The translations under genes were made by a program, and so were the position numbers. A stretch of 29,106 nt of DNA from Phormidesmis priestleyi (lineage in GTDB: Bacteria > Cyanobacteriota > Cyanobacteriia > Phormidesmidales > Phormidesmidaceae), in the NCBI GenBank assembly GCA_003242115.1, contig QBMP01000001.1, forward strand, positions 5,556 through 34,661. The letters run 5' to 3'. How positions within the stretch are numbered: position 1 is the stretch's first letter; each line of letters starts with the position of its first letter. The notes beneath the pieces were generated by a model, which saw nothing but the letters and a program-made list of their open reading frames with translations, searched no databases and was not told the origin of the DNA. Positions 1 through 8,381 of the stretch are shown here, in pieces.

Positions 1-1
1 G

Positions 2-514
2 CTGACGCCTCAGCGAGTTGTCTTTTTATCGCCTGCAATCAAGGGTGGGGTGGCTGCTGTTGGAGTGATTGGGCTACTGTCGATGATTGCCCTTCTCCTG
101 CGAGTGATCAACCGCAAAACCCGTGGCAAACAGGCGGTCGTGCTACTGCTGTGCGGCGTGCTGACGCTCTCTGGACTCAGAGAGATTAGAGGCCTTTACT
201 TAGCGGTCAATGATCCGGTACCGGAGCTAGCTAGGCAGGCTGGTGAGCGTGTCACCACCAGTTCTGAGGCAAATCTTGCTAAGACTCAACCGCTAGTCGT
301 CATCAGCTTGTCTGAAAAGCTCTTTATGCCAACGGCCATGTTTTATAGCGATCGCCCGGTCTACTGGGTCAGAGCGATTGACGAGCTAGAGGCGATCGCA
401 ACTGGAGACGCGATTTTGGCCAAAGCAGATCTCAAGCAATTAAGCCCTCTATACGATATCCAAGTTCTTTCTGAAGCCCAAAAATTGGCTTATGCAACCC
501 TCACAAAACGCTAA
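2..514 (+). CDS. C-terminal part of a GT-C/family-39-like membrane glycosyltransferase (5' end outside window)
   Basis: The reading frame is open to the left edge of the window, so this is the last ~170 codons of a longer gene; the GTG at 50 is probably internal. The visible part has two hydrophobic stretches (around VIGLLSMIALLLRV and VVLLLCGVLTLSGL), then a soluble tail with a VVISLSEKLFMPTAMFYSDRP segment (split here by description: ~residues 80-105 of the visible part) resembling the C-terminal lumenal tail of ArnT/PMT-type (GT39) glycosyltransferases, which move sugars from lipid carriers at the membrane. The catalytic N-terminal loop is not in the window, so the family call is an inference. 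The stop overlaps the start of the next gene by 23 bp, suggesting co-transcription and translational coupling. Confidence 0.6.
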   Translation: MTPQRVVFLSPAIKGGVAAVGVIGLLSMIALLLRVINRKTRGKQAVVLLLCGVLTLSGLREIRGLYLAVNDPVPELARQAGERVTTSSEANLAKTQPLVVISLSEKLFMPTAMFYSDRPVYWVRAIDELEAIATGDAILAKADLKQLSPLYDIQVLSEAQKLAYATLTKR

Positions 515-2327
515 TTATCCGCAGCGTGATCGCACGTCCGCAGTGATTAAACCCACTTTCAAAACCACCCTAAAAGAAACGCTCTTTGCCATTGCCACCC
601 TGGCTCTAGTCGCACTGACTATCAACTTCAAAATACTGCACGACGGCATTATTTTTGAAACGCACGACTTGCATATTCACCTCAAGTGGCTGCAATTCTT
701 TTCGCAGCAGCTGTCGGAAGGTAGCCTATATCCCCGCTGGCTAGGCGGGCTAAATTTTGGCTATGGCAGTCCGACGTTTACGTTCTATCCGCCTGCGGTT
801 ATGTACTTGGGCTCGGCGCTAAAGGCGCTGGGCCTGAATGCAGAACGAGCGATGGCTGGACTAATCCTGCTAGCGACCTTTATGGCGGGCCTCGGATTCT
901 ACTTATTTGGGCGATCGCGCTGGCACTGCGTCCCGGCCCTGTGCGGCGCAATTGCCTATATGAGCGCGCCTTACATGATCTACAACGTCTATCACCGAGG
1001 CGCGATCGCTGAAGTATTAGCGACTAGCCTATTGCCCTTCGGCCTGCTATTTACCGATCAGCTCCTGCGCCAGGGTAAACGCTGGCTGGCGCTGACGCTC
1101 TGTTTCACGTTCCTGAGTCTGACTCACTTACCGAGTTTGCTGCTGTATGCGATCGCTTGGGCTATTTACGTCATCAGTAACATCGCCATCCAGCGCCTAC
1201 CGCTTAAGCGCCTGTTTCACCTGATGACTGCGCCCATTATTGGCTTTGGGCTCAGCTCGTTTTATCTCATTCCCGCCGTTTTAGAGAAAAAACTCGTCAA
1301 CCTAGACTACATGCGCAGAGTCTCAGGCGGCTTTGCTGCTAACTTTTTGCCTTTAGTCGGAGCCCCACAAGAAGGCTTATCTGGCCACTTAATCTCAATG
1401 TTTCGCTACGGCGCTGCTTCGACAGTGGTTTGTGTGATCACAGCAATGGCGCTCGGCATATGCTTTTCTCGCTCAGCCAAAACCACTTGGATTCAGCGCG
1501 CTTTACCTTGGCTGGTGAGCCTAGCCATCGTGGGCTTTTTAATGACCTTCCCCGCTTACAGACTGTGGGCCGCCAGCCCAACGCTGCAAATGGTGCAGTT
1601 TCCGTGGCGATTAATGGGATTATTTGCCCTGATTTACGCTGGAGCACTCGGACTAGCGGTTGAATCATTCTGGGGCTTTTGGACTTGGAAACGTCCGGCA
1701 TATGGCTGGCTGGCTGTAGGGCTATTGCTGTGCTTACTCGCCTGGAATATGAAATATAGCTATGTGCTCAGCACCCGCTACCCCGGATTTTACGCCCCAG
1801 GTGACATTGCCGCCGCCCGAACCGAGCATAGCTGGCAAGCTCGCGCATATGACCGAGTAGCTTTGACTTTGAGCGCTCCCTTCTCAAATCAGTTGGGCGA
1901 TGTCGCTGAGTACTTACCGCTGTTACCCAACAGTGAAGTTGTCGTTGCCAGACCGTTGCGCGACCAGCCGCCCGTTACCATTGCCAAAGGCCAAGCCGTA
2001 GTAACGATAGACCAATGGAAAGGCGACTATCGCCAGCTTTCGGTAGCGGTGCGTCAACCGAGCGAACTGCATGTACGCACCTACAACTATCCGGCTTGGC
2101 ACGCCTATGTCAATGGGCAAAGCGCCCCGATTCAAACCACCAGTAGCGGGCTCATCGGGTTGACATTAGCTCCGGGTGACTATCGCATTGAGCTGCGCTA
2201 TGAGGCGACAGCGGCGATGAAGTTGGGCCGTCTCTTTAGTGGCCTCAGCTTGCTGTGTTTGGGTGCTTTGTGGGTGGCTAATCGCCGTAGTCGGGTAAAA
2301 TCACCTGCAAAAACTATTAGATGTTAG
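492..2327 (+). CDS. Polytopic membrane protein, PTPS-related / GT-C-like family
   Basis: A 611-residue protein with about 10-12 predicted membrane segments and a soluble C-terminal ~150 residues of beta character (about 460-590) before a last hydrophobic helix. After the first membrane segment there is an acidic/His motif, HDLHIHLKW, followed by YPRW and YGSPTFTFYPP. This arrangement is typical of the membrane family named '6-pyruvoyl-tetrahydropterin synthase related' and of other GT-C-like membrane glycosyltransferases, where the first loop carries the acidic catalytic site. The name does not imply pterin synthesis. The role is probably sugar or lipid-linked polymer assembly at the membrane, supported by the upstream overlapping glycosyltransferase end; the substrate cannot be told. 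The ATG at 492 lies inside the upstream gene and has no strong Shine-Dalgarno site, consistent with coupled translation. Confidence 0.65.
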   Translation: MQPSQNANYPQRDRTSAVIKPTFKTTLKETLFAIATLALVALTINFKILHDGIIFETHDLHIHLKWLQFFSQQLSEGSLYPRWLGGLNFGYGSPTFTFYPPAVMYLGSALKALGLNAERAMAGLILLATFMAGLGFYLFGRSRWHCVPALCGAIAYMSAPYMIYNVYHRGAIAEVLATSLLPFGLLFTDQLLRQGKRWLALTLCFTFLSLTHLPSLLLYAIAWAIYVISNIAIQRLPLKRLFHLMTAPIIGFGLSSFYLIPAVLEKKLVNLDYMRRVSGGFAANFLPLVGAPQEGLSGHLISMFRYGAASTVVCVITAMALGICFSRSAKTTWIQRALPWLVSLAIVGFLMTFPAYRLWAASPTLQMVQFPWRLMGLFALIYAGALGLAVESFWGFWTWKRPAYGWLAVGLLLCLLAWNMKYSYVLSTRYPGFYAPGDIAAARTEHSWQARAYDRVALTLSAPFSNQLGDVAEYLPLLPNSEVVVARPLRDQPPVTIAKGQAVVTIDQWKGDYRQLSVAVRQPSELHVRTYNYPAWHAYVNGQSAPIQTTSSGLIGLTLAPGDYRIELRYEATAAMKLGRLFSGLSLLCLGALWVANRRSRVKSPAKTIRC

Positions 2328-2762
2328 GCGCACTAACCGCCGTGACGATCTTGATCAAGCCGCCGTACTTGATTCACGTCGACATCCTCTCGGCAGGCTG
2401 AGTCGCCTTCAAGAAGCTCTTCTAGCGACCATTTTTTTCGGCATTATTTTTGAATCATATATATTGACACACTCATATCATGTAGCTACAGCAATTTTCC
2501 TAATTAGCCTCAGTTCGGGATAAGCAATTGCTGAGATGTCAGCCTGCCAGCGTTTTTGATTTTCGCAGCCTGAAGTAAATCCCTTCTGGAAGGGTGGCCC
2601 GTAGGGTCGGAATGTCCCAGACTTAGCTTAATTAGCGACTAAGCGAAGGAACAGTTTACCTGTGCTGGCTAGTAGGCCAACGTTTGGATTCTATCGATGG
2701 AGTAGGCTTTCTATCCTGGTCTTACCAACCCTGAAATTTTGATGAATTTGGATCGCAACAGC
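2328..2762. other. Gene-free stretch between convergent genes
   Basis: 435 bp between the membrane protein (+) and the response regulator (-). It holds a coding-like fragment on the minus strand (2333-2446, listed separately) and a small hairpin, CCCTT-ctgg-AAGGG, near 2582-2595 that lacks a T-run. I see no tRNA, no clear terminator and no other plausible ORF. Confidence 0.5.
2333..2446 (-). pseudogene. Possible remnant of a small coding sequence
   Basis: Read on the minus strand from an in-frame TAA (2444-2446) to a TAG (2333-2335), 36 codons give a protein-like, charged peptide beginning CRKKWSLEELLEGD and ending RRLDQDRHGG. No ATG, GTG or TTG exists at its beginning, and the stop directly in front closes the frame. 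It could be the tail of a decayed gene or simple chance. No family was recognised. Confidence 0.2.
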
Positions 2763-3491
2763 TCATGACGGCGCTCCGAAGCGATAGCCTTTACCGTATA
2801 CCGTATGAATTAAAGCGGGCTGATTGGGCCGCTCTATTTTTTTGCGTAAAAGTCGCATTTGAGCCGCAAGGGCGTTGCTACTAGGGGTTGTGCCTTTACT
2901 CCAAACGGCGGCGTAGATTTGGGTATGGGTGAGCAGATGGTGGGGCGATCGCATCAAATAAGCCAGTAGCTGTACCTCCTTTTCTGAAAGTTTAGCAGTA
3001 CGATGACCGCGACGAGCCACCTGATTTTCGATATCTAGCTTGAGATCGGCAAACTCTAAAATATTCTCACAACTGTTTTGGGGGCTGCTGGCAGAACTAC
3101 TTTCTAGCCCCAGCGGACGGCGCAGCAAAGCCCGAACTCGCGCCAGTAATTCACGCAGCTCAAAGGGTTTGACGAGGTAGTCATCTGCGCCTGCATCAAG
3201 ACCCTCTACTCGGTCATCCAGCGTATCTTTGGCGGTGAGAAATAGCACCGGGGTGGACTGAGGCGAGAGGTCTTTAGCGTCACGGGGCGATCGCACCTCC
3301 TGACAAATCTGCAATCCGCTTTTACCCGGCAGCATCCAGTCCAAAATCAGCAGATCATAGTGGCCGCTAAGGGCCATCTCACAGCCCTTCTCGCCATCAT
3401 CAGCGACCTCCACCTGATAGCCCTGGCGCTGCAAAAGGCGGCTGAGCGGCTCGGTAAGCTCTACTTCATCATCAACTAATAGAATTCGCAT
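2763..3491 (-). CDS. rppA: OmpR/PhoB-family response regulator, RppA-like
   Basis: A 242-residue two-component regulator. The receiver domain spans residues 1-~118: acidic pair D7/D8, phospho-acceptor D51 in LLILDWMLPG, T86 in LFLTAK and K108 in LVKPFELREL. A winged-helix DNA-binding domain of the OmpR type follows (about 145-240), ending with HTVYGKGYRF. The receiver closely resembles cyanobacterial RppA, which in Synechocystis works with the kinase RppB in redox/nickel-related signalling; that symbol is from recollection of the family and is tentative. About 13 extra residues (RSPRDAKDLSPQS, near 67-79) lengthen the loop before the beta-4 strand. No histidine kinase gene lies next to it. 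The upstream laccase-domain gene ends 42 bp before its ATG on the same strand, so the two may share a transcript. Confidence 0.85.
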   Translation of the reverse strand: MRILLVDDEVELTEPLSRLLQRQGYQVEVADDGEKGCEMALSGHYDLLILDWMLPGKSGLQICQEVRSPRDAKDLSPQSTPVLFLTAKDTLDDRVEGLDAGADDYLVKPFELRELLARVRALLRRPLGLESSSASSPQNSCENILEFADLKLDIENQVARRGHRTAKLSEKEVQLLAYLMRSPHHLLTHTQIYAAVWSKGTTPSSNALAAQMRLLRKKIERPNQPALIHTVYGKGYRFGAPS

Positions 3492-3533
3492 AGCACTGGA
3501 GCAAAAGGCTTTTACAAATTATCCGTTAAAACT

Positions 3534-4379
3534 TCAGCCGCTGACAATGCCTGACCACTGCACCTTTTTCCCCCGGCTGCGGCGATAGGAGAAAAAATTA
3601 TCAGGATCTTGGTAGGTACAGTGCGGAGCGATCGCGATTTGCGCTTGATCCAAGCCCATTTGCTCCAACTGCATTTGATTAATTCGGCGCACATCCAACC
3701 GCACCCGCCCCGGCTGATTGTCCGGCAGCAAAGGCGAATTTTTTTGTGCCAGCAAAGTCTCCATCAGTGCTTCTGGCGCTAGCGGCAAATTCACGACGGT
3801 GAGGCCAATTTCACTGGCGACATCAACCCCCACCTGATACACACAGCCCGCGATCGCTGGGCCTAAAGCAACCCGCAGATCTGTTAGCTGACTGCCTTGT
3901 GCTTGCAGTCGAGCGATCGCTATTGGCAAAATCTTTTGCGCAGTTCCTCTCCACCCGGCATGAACCGCTGCCACTTGCCCCGTCACCACATCTTCAATCA
4001 GCGCCGGGGTACAGTCTGCCGAACAGGCCCAAACAGATTGCTGAGCGCGATCGCTGACAATGCCATCAGCCAAAGGAAACGCCAGCGGAAAGGCCAGCGG
4101 AAACGGCGACTTTTGACCATTTTCCAATAGTGGCAGCTCTGAGTCGATAGCACTCACAATTTCGCTCGGGCACATCACATCACCGCTATGCACCTGCTTA
4201 ACTCGATAAACGGGAATCGAGGCGGTAGGGGTAGCAACCAGTGCCTCTACCAGCACTTCAGGAGAATCTGGATAAAAATGCCTAGTAAAAAAACCGTGAG
4301 GCTGCTTGAGCAAACTGCAAGTGAGCAAAGGTTTATTTTGCCAAACTTGCCAAGTCCAAATGGGCACAGAAGATTGCAT
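3534..4379 (-). CDS. pgeF: Laccase-domain purine nucleoside/peptidoglycan-editing enzyme (YfiH/PgeF family)
   Basis: A YfiH-family protein; members have been described as purine nucleoside phosphorylase/adenosine deaminase and as PgeF, which removes wrongly incorporated L-Ser from muropeptides. From the ATG at 4379 it is 281 residues, within the usual size range. The metal-site residues are visible: H64 in KQVHSGD, C123 in SADCTPAL and H140 in AAVHAGWRGT, followed by ALGPAIAGCVYQVG and the C-terminal TYQDPDNFFSYRR signature. The frame extends upstream to a TTG (4436) and an ATG (4424), but homologues begin shortly before the WTWQVWQ segment, so I prefer 4379; no clear Shine-Dalgarno decides it. 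An FPLAFPLAFPLA run comes from a 12-bp tandem duplication (about 4075-4106). It probably leads the transcript of the response regulator downstream. Confidence 0.85.
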   Translation of the reverse strand: MQSSVPIWTWQVWQNKPLLTCSLLKQPHGFFTRHFYPDSPEVLVEALVATPTASIPVYRVKQVHSGDVMCPSEIVSAIDSELPLLENGQKSPFPLAFPLAFPLADGIVSDRAQQSVWACSADCTPALIEDVVTGQVAAVHAGWRGTAQKILPIAIARLQAQGSQLTDLRVALGPAIAGCVYQVGVDVASEIGLTVVNLPLAPEALMETLLAQKNSPLLPDNQPGRVRLDVRRINQMQLEQMGLDQAQIAIAPHCTYQDPDNFFSYRRSRGKKVQWSGIVSG

Positions 4380-4918
4380 AAAAAGACGTTGCTCTGTAAG
4401 GAACCTTAAAATCGTTAAGCGCATGGCTAGCCGCAAAACCTGCGGCAGAAGGCTAGGTGAGCAATGTCACCAACGCTATCGTAGTCAAAATTGATTAAAT
4501 TTGGCTGAGATTTCCAACCGCTTACTGGCTCGAAACCGTAGCCTCGACTAGCAAAAAAGTTGTGGCTAAAATTTCTAAGAGATGCGATCGCCAGAGACAA
4601 CAAAAGCGTGACAAAAATACGACTTCACCGGCAAAGCCCATCGGTCATTTTAAGCTAACTCGAAGCATGATTGCGCTTGAAAAGCACGAATCGTTCCAGC
4701 CCCTAAGGCGTATATTGCCAGGAAGAGAAGAGGGTGAAAACCACCATGAAATCTCTCTCTTTTGAAGCAACCCAACCTGCGTTCACAAGTGTCATTGCTT
4801 ACGCAACACATCCAACTGCGGTATATCAACAATATATCAACTGTTCTCACCAAAATTGGTGTTCCGACGTGAAACAACAATCGCATTCTTCCTTTAACAA
4901 GGAATTTCTTTTCTCACT
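4380..4918. other. Gene-poor divergent intergenic region
   Basis: 539 bp between the divergent pgeF (-) and the repeat-bearing secreted protein (+); it should contain both promoters. A perfect small hairpin GCCGCA-aaacc-TGCGGC lies at 4430-4446, just upstream of pgeF. A short ORF (4746-4922) is described separately. No RNA gene was recognised. Confidence 0.5.
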
Positions 4919-4922
4919 ATGA
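4746..4922 (+). CDS. Doubtful small ORF overlapping the next gene by ATGA
   Basis: 58 codons from an ATG at 4746 (or a GTG at 4734) preceded by a purine-rich AGAAGAGG about 12 bases upstream. Its stop overlaps the start of the secreted-protein gene in an ATGA arrangement, as seen in translationally coupled pairs. The peptide (MKSLSFEATQPAF...) has no recognisable domain or membrane segment, and its composition is not strongly protein-like. It may be a leader ORF or chance. Confidence 0.2.
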   Translation: MKSLSFEATQPAFTSVIAYATHPTAVYQQYINCSHQNWCSDVKQQSHSSFNKEFLFSL

Positions 4923-5308
4923 AGACTATTTTTCAAACACTCTCTTTTTTACCGCTAACTATTCTGGCTGTAGGTGCAGTTGTGGCTCCTGTGCAAGCCC
5001 AGTCCATGCAAAACGGACAGTCCATGCAAAACGGACAGTCTATGCAGAACGGACAGTCTATGCAAAACAGACAGACGATGAGCCCCGCTTCCACTACCAA
5101 CTCGCCCGACAGAATCGGCATAGATGCTAGCGATCCTTACTCAGAGCAAGTGTACTCAGGTTCACAGAACACGGATATGAACAGTGTTAGTACGCCTAGC
5201 AACCAGCTTTCTGTCAACTCTAATGAATCTTCCAATCCGCTTGCGCAACGGACTCCCTCACAGCTACAGCAGATGCGTTATGAAGTATTAGACAGACCTA
5301 GCAGCTAG
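4919..5308 (+). CDS. Secreted hypothetical protein with N-terminal hexapeptide repeats
   Basis: A 129-residue protein I cannot assign to a family. Residues 1-27 form a clear Sec signal peptide (hydrophobic core LPLTILAVGAVVAPV, probable cleavage after AQA). The mature protein would begin directly with four tandem hexapeptides, QSMQNG three times and QSMQNR once (residues 28-51). The remainder is a polar Ser/Asn/Gln/Pro-rich region with no Cys and a short C-terminal QLQQMRYEVLDRPSS tail; it is likely mostly disordered. An AAGGAA lies upstream of the ATG but at a long distance (~15 bases). It is probably periplasmic or extracellular. It stands alone between two gene-poor regions, so context does not help. 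The signal peptide and the regular in-frame repeat argue that it is a real gene. Confidence 0.6.
   Translation: MKTIFQTLSFLPLTILAVGAVVAPVQAQSMQNGQSMQNGQSMQNGQSMQNRQTMSPASTTNSPDRIGIDASDPYSEQVYSGSQNTDMNSVSTPSNQLSVNSNESSNPLAQRTPSQLQQMRYEVLDRPSS
5000..5071 (+). repeat. 18-bp tandem repeat, four copies, in frame
   Basis: Units start with CAGTC(C/T)ATGCA at 5000, 5018, 5036 and 5054. Copies 1 and 2 are identical. Copies 3 and 4 differ at a few positions, mostly silent, ending with GGA to AGA (Gly to Arg) in copy 4. The array encodes the QSMQNG repeats of the secreted protein. Confidence 0.95.
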
Positions 5309-5676
5309 GAGTTGATAGCTTGTTTCTAACCAGCCTATTCCTGATCTTTGAACCGAGTAACTAGATAATTATCTGCTCAATTAGTCTGATCGGAGTACGA
5401 TTGGCAGGGTGACGTTAGCGCATCCTGTCTTTTTGATTTTCAGCTTTGATTTGAAGCTTAGGCGATCGCAAATTACTGAACGCAGCTGATTAAAGCATGT
5501 CAAAGCATGGGAGAAAAAAGCATTTCTCAGAGACAGCTCGGCGAGAGGGCTTTAAAGGGCAGCTTGTCAAAGATCAGCTGATGAAGAGCAATGCTAAATT
5601 AATCACAGTGGAAAACTGCTATTGATCACGGCGCTAAGCGATGATAATAGAAAGGTAGACGTAGGAGTTCTTGGGT
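5309..5676. other. Gene-free stretch upstream of the membrane-anchored protein
   Basis: About 370 bp with one HIP1 octamer near 5463. No ORF of note, no tRNA and no convincing terminator was seen. AGGAG at 5663-5667 is the ribosome binding site of the next gene. Confidence 0.5.
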
Positions 5677-6174
5677 ATGGATGATGATCAGAAAAGAACC
5701 GCATTATTCATCGGTTCAATTGCGTCCATCTTTGTGGTGTCCATATTAGGGGTAAGAAGCGCTCTTGGCTGGTTAATTCAATCCAATGCCAATAACACCG
5801 CTGAAGATCGTCTGCTCGCAGCCGGTGAATTTACCGCCGACAGTAACAGCGTCAGTCAATTTACGGGTCAAAACGGCGATCCAAACGGCAATTCGAGCGG
5901 CACTCAAACACTGAACCCGGATAATAATGCGATCGGTACGGATCAAACTGCTGATAATCGGGTGGTTTCCCCTTTAGAACAAGCTGGTACCTATGTGCAA
6001 AGGCAACAGCGGGTACAGGAGGACAGTGCGATCGCTCAGACCCCAGTAAATATAGTGCCAACGAGTGATACAACCCCTAGCACGCCCGCGCAGGGCAACA
6101 CCACCACGCCTCAGCCCGCGTCTACAACTACTGTCACCGAACCTGCTGCGCCCAGAGTTAGAGCGCTATGGTAA
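5677..6174 (+). CDS. Membrane-anchored hypothetical protein with a long disordered tail
   Basis: A 165-residue protein of unknown function. I place the start at the ATG at 5677 because AGGAG (5663-5667) lies 9 bases upstream; a TTG two codons earlier is less likely. A single N-terminal membrane helix occupies about residues 8-32 (TALFIGSIASIFVVSILGVRSA region). The remainder is rich in Asn, Thr, Ser, Pro and Gln (for example QGNTTTPQPASTTT), with no recognisable domain, no Cys and no His, so it is probably a flexible periplasmic or cytoplasmic tail. It ends 39 bp before the thiO-thiG fusion on the same strand and may be co-transcribed with it, but nothing links it to thiamine metabolism. Confidence 0.55.
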   Translation: MDDDQKRTALFIGSIASIFVVSILGVRSALGWLIQSNANNTAEDRLLAAGEFTADSNSVSQFTGQNGDPNGNSSGTQTLNPDNNAIGTDQTADNRVVSPLEQAGTYVQRQQRVQEDSAIAQTPVNIVPTSDTTPSTPAQGNTTTPQPASTTTVTEPAAPRVRALW

Positions 6175-6213
6175 AAGTCTGACACTCAGCTGCGAGTTTT
6201 TAATTATTCAACT

Positions 6214-8259
6214 ATGACCCAGGCAGCAAATCAGCCAGATGTATTAATTATTGGTGGCGGCACTATGGGGCTAGCGATTGCCCTTGAGCTAAAGCAGCAA
6301 GGCCTCTCAGTCACCGTTTTAAGCCGAGACTTTGCAGCAGCGGCGGGTCATGCTGCGGCTGGGATGCTGGCTCCCCGCGCTGAGCAGATTGCCTCTGGGC
6401 CAATGGCCGATCTCTGCTTGCGTAGCCTTGAGCTTTATCCCACTTGGGCTAGCAAACTCGAAGCGCTTACCGGCCAAGACAGCGGCTTCTGGCCCTGCGG
6501 TATTTTATCTCCCTATTTGGCTTCCGATTTAGCGCCTGATTTAGCAGCTGATCTGGCATTCAATTCAACCGCCGAAGCGCCATCCGCTGAACAAGCTGAA
6601 CAACTTGCCTCGCATAGCTCTCCATCACACAGTCCGCTATTATTAAGCGCCGAAGCGACTCACCACTACCAGTCAGGACTCAGCCAAAACGTCACGGGCG
6701 CTCATTTTTATCCCGAAGATGCCCAAGTCGATAATCGCGCGCTCATGAGTGCTCTGCTAGCGGCTGCTCAAGACCAAGGCATCGAGATTCAAAACGGTGT
6801 GACGGTAGAAGGCTTTATTCAGCGACAGCAGCAAATTGTTGGGCTGCGCACCTCAGCCGGTGAAAAGCGAGCCGCTCACTATGTTCTGGCAACTGGCGCT
6901 TGGTCGAGCGAACTTTTACCCATCCCGGTGACGCCTCGCAAAGGTCAAATGCTGTCAGTCCGAGTGCCGATTGGGTACGCTCAGCCTCAGCCCCTACAGC
7001 GAGTCCTTTTCGGTCAAAATGTCTATATTGTCCCTCGTCGCGATGGCCGCATTATTATCGGTGCCACCGTCGAAGACGTTGGCTTTACCCCGCACAACAC
7101 ACCCGGCGGCATTGCTCAAATTTTGGCGGCAGCGATCGCGCTCTACCCTACCCTACAAGCCTTCCCGATTGAAGACTACTGGTGGGGCTTTCGGCCCACT
7201 ACCCCCGATCACTTACCGATTCTCGGCGCTGGCCCTTACCACAACCTCACCCTCGCCACCGGTCATCATCGCAACGGCATCCTGCTTACCCCCATCACCG
7301 CTAAACTGATCGCCAGCCATATTCAAGGCCAAACCGACCCGCTGCTCTCACCTTTTAGCTATCAGCGCTTCACGCATTCTACGCTCCCTCTCGCCCTTCC
7401 TCTGGCCCTTTCTTCTCCCATGCAACTTACCACCGCTAGCCGCTCTACTTTAACCCCCGTCGCTACTACGTCCGACACCCTCACGATTGCGGGCAAAACC
7501 TTTCACTCCCGCCTGATGACCGGCACAGGCAAATTCAGCAGCCTCGACACCATGCGCCAGAGCCTTGCCGTTAGTGGCAGCGAAATTGTCACGGTAGCTG
7601 TGCGCCGGGTACAGACTAACGCGCCGGGACACGAAGGTTTGGCCGAAGCCATTGACTGGCAAAAAATCTGGATGCTGCCTAACACAGCGGGCTGTAAAGA
7701 CGCTGAAGAAGCCATCCGGGTCGCGCGGCTAGGTCGAGAAATGGCCAAGCTGCTGGGCCAAGAAGACAATAACTTTGTGAAACTAGAAGTCATTCCCGAT
7801 GCGAAATATTTGTTGCCCGATCCGATAGATACGCTAAAAGCAGCCGAGCAGCTCGTGAAGGAAGGCTTTGCGGTGCTGCCTTACATCAATGCCGATCCGC
7901 TGTTGGCCAAGCGACTCGAAGAAGTCGGCTGCGTGACGGTCATGCCGCTCGGTTCACCCATTGGCTCTGGCCAAGGCATTCGCAATGCGGCCAATATCGA
8001 GATCATCATTGAAAATGCTGGGGTGCCAGTGGTGGTCGATGCTGGCATCGGATCGCCCAGCGAGGCGGCTTATGCAATGGAATTAGGGGCCGATGCGCTG
8101 CTGGTTAATAGTGCGATCGCACTCGCCAAAGATCCGGTGGCAATGGGTAGAGCAATGGGCATGGCCACTCAAGCGGGTCGATTAGCCTATCAATCTGGGC
8201 GGATTCCGGTAAAAGCCTACGCCAGCGCTAGTTCACCGACAACAGGGACGATTGCTTAG
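6214..8259 (+). CDS. thiO/thiG: Bifunctional glycine oxidase / thiazole synthase (ThiO-ThiG fusion)
   Basis: A 681-residue fusion making the thiazole half of thiamine. Residues 1-~385 are ThiO, an FAD enzyme that oxidises glycine to dehydroglycine: FAD motif GGGTMG at 14-19, VLATGAW at ~224-230, RPTTPDHLP at ~327-335 and the C-terminal [11 protein letters not shown] at 350-360. Residues ~421-681 are ThiG, a TIM-barrel thiazole synthase: [16 protein letters not shown], the Schiff-base lysine K523 in [20 protein letters not shown] and [12 protein letters not shown]. ThiO and ThiG are fused in several cyanobacteria, which makes sense because dehydroglycine is unstable. The linker (~386-420) is low-complexity ([11 protein letters not shown]). 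ThiO also carries a low-complexity insert (~103-141, [11 protein letters not shown] and a Ser/His-rich part) absent from compact ThiO enzymes. Only 39 bp separate it from the upstream gene, leaving no room for a TPP riboswitch directly before it. Confidence 0.95.
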   Translation: MTQAANQPDVLIIGGGTMGLAIALELKQQGLSVTVLSRDFAAAAGHAAAGMLAPRAEQIASGPMADLCLRSLELYPTWASKLEALTGQDSGFWPCGILSPYLASDLAPDLAADLAFNSTAEAPSAEQAEQLASHSSPSHSPLLLSAEATHHYQSGLSQNVTGAHFYPEDAQVDNRALMSALLAAAQDQGIEIQNGVTVEGFIQRQQQIVGLRTSAGEKRAAHYVLATGAWSSELLPIPVTPRKGQMLSVRVPIGYAQPQPLQRVLFGQNVYIVPRRDGRIIIGATVEDVGFTPHNTPGGIAQILAAAIALYPTLQAFPIEDYWWGFRPTTPDHLPILGAGPYHNLTLATGHHRNGILLTPITAKLIASHIQGQTDPLLSPFSYQRFTHSTLPLALPLALSSPMQLTTASRSTLTPVATTSDTLTIAGKTFHSRLMTGTGKFSSLDTMRQSLAVSGSEIVTVAVRRVQTNAPGHEGLAEAIDWQKIWMLPNTAGCKDAEEAIRVARLGREMAKLLGQEDNNFVKLEVIPDAKYLLPDPIDTLKAAEQLVKEGFAVLPYINADPLLAKRLEEVGCVTVMPLGSPIGSGQGIRNAANIEIIIENAGVPVVVDAGIGSPSEAAYAMELGADALLVNSAIALAKDPVAMGRAMGMATQAGRLAYQSGRIPVKAYASASSPTTGTIA

Positions 8260-8298
8260 CAGATTGCACCGGCAATTCCACGCGGTGTGCTTGGGTCT

Positions 8299-8328
8299 GT
8301 CAGTTTGCAAGTGGTCAGTTTGTAAGTG
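8299..8328. repeat. 15-bp tandem duplication, intergenic
   Basis: GTCAGTTTG(C/T)AAGTG occurs twice head to tail with one difference, between the convergent thiO-thiG fusion and DUF1499 genes. Confidence 0.85.
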
Positions 8329-8381
8329 GAGTGATTTGGTCTAAATCTAGCGAATCTAATTTAGTTCTGATTCAGCTTGAT

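Noticed and set aside
4562..4765. 67-codon plus-strand ORF upstream of the secreted protein
   Set aside because: GTG start without a ribosome binding site, and a composition unlike a protein.
6175..6213. TPP riboswitch before the thiO-thiG fusion
   Set aside because: Only 39 bp are available and no THI-box-like sequence is visible there.
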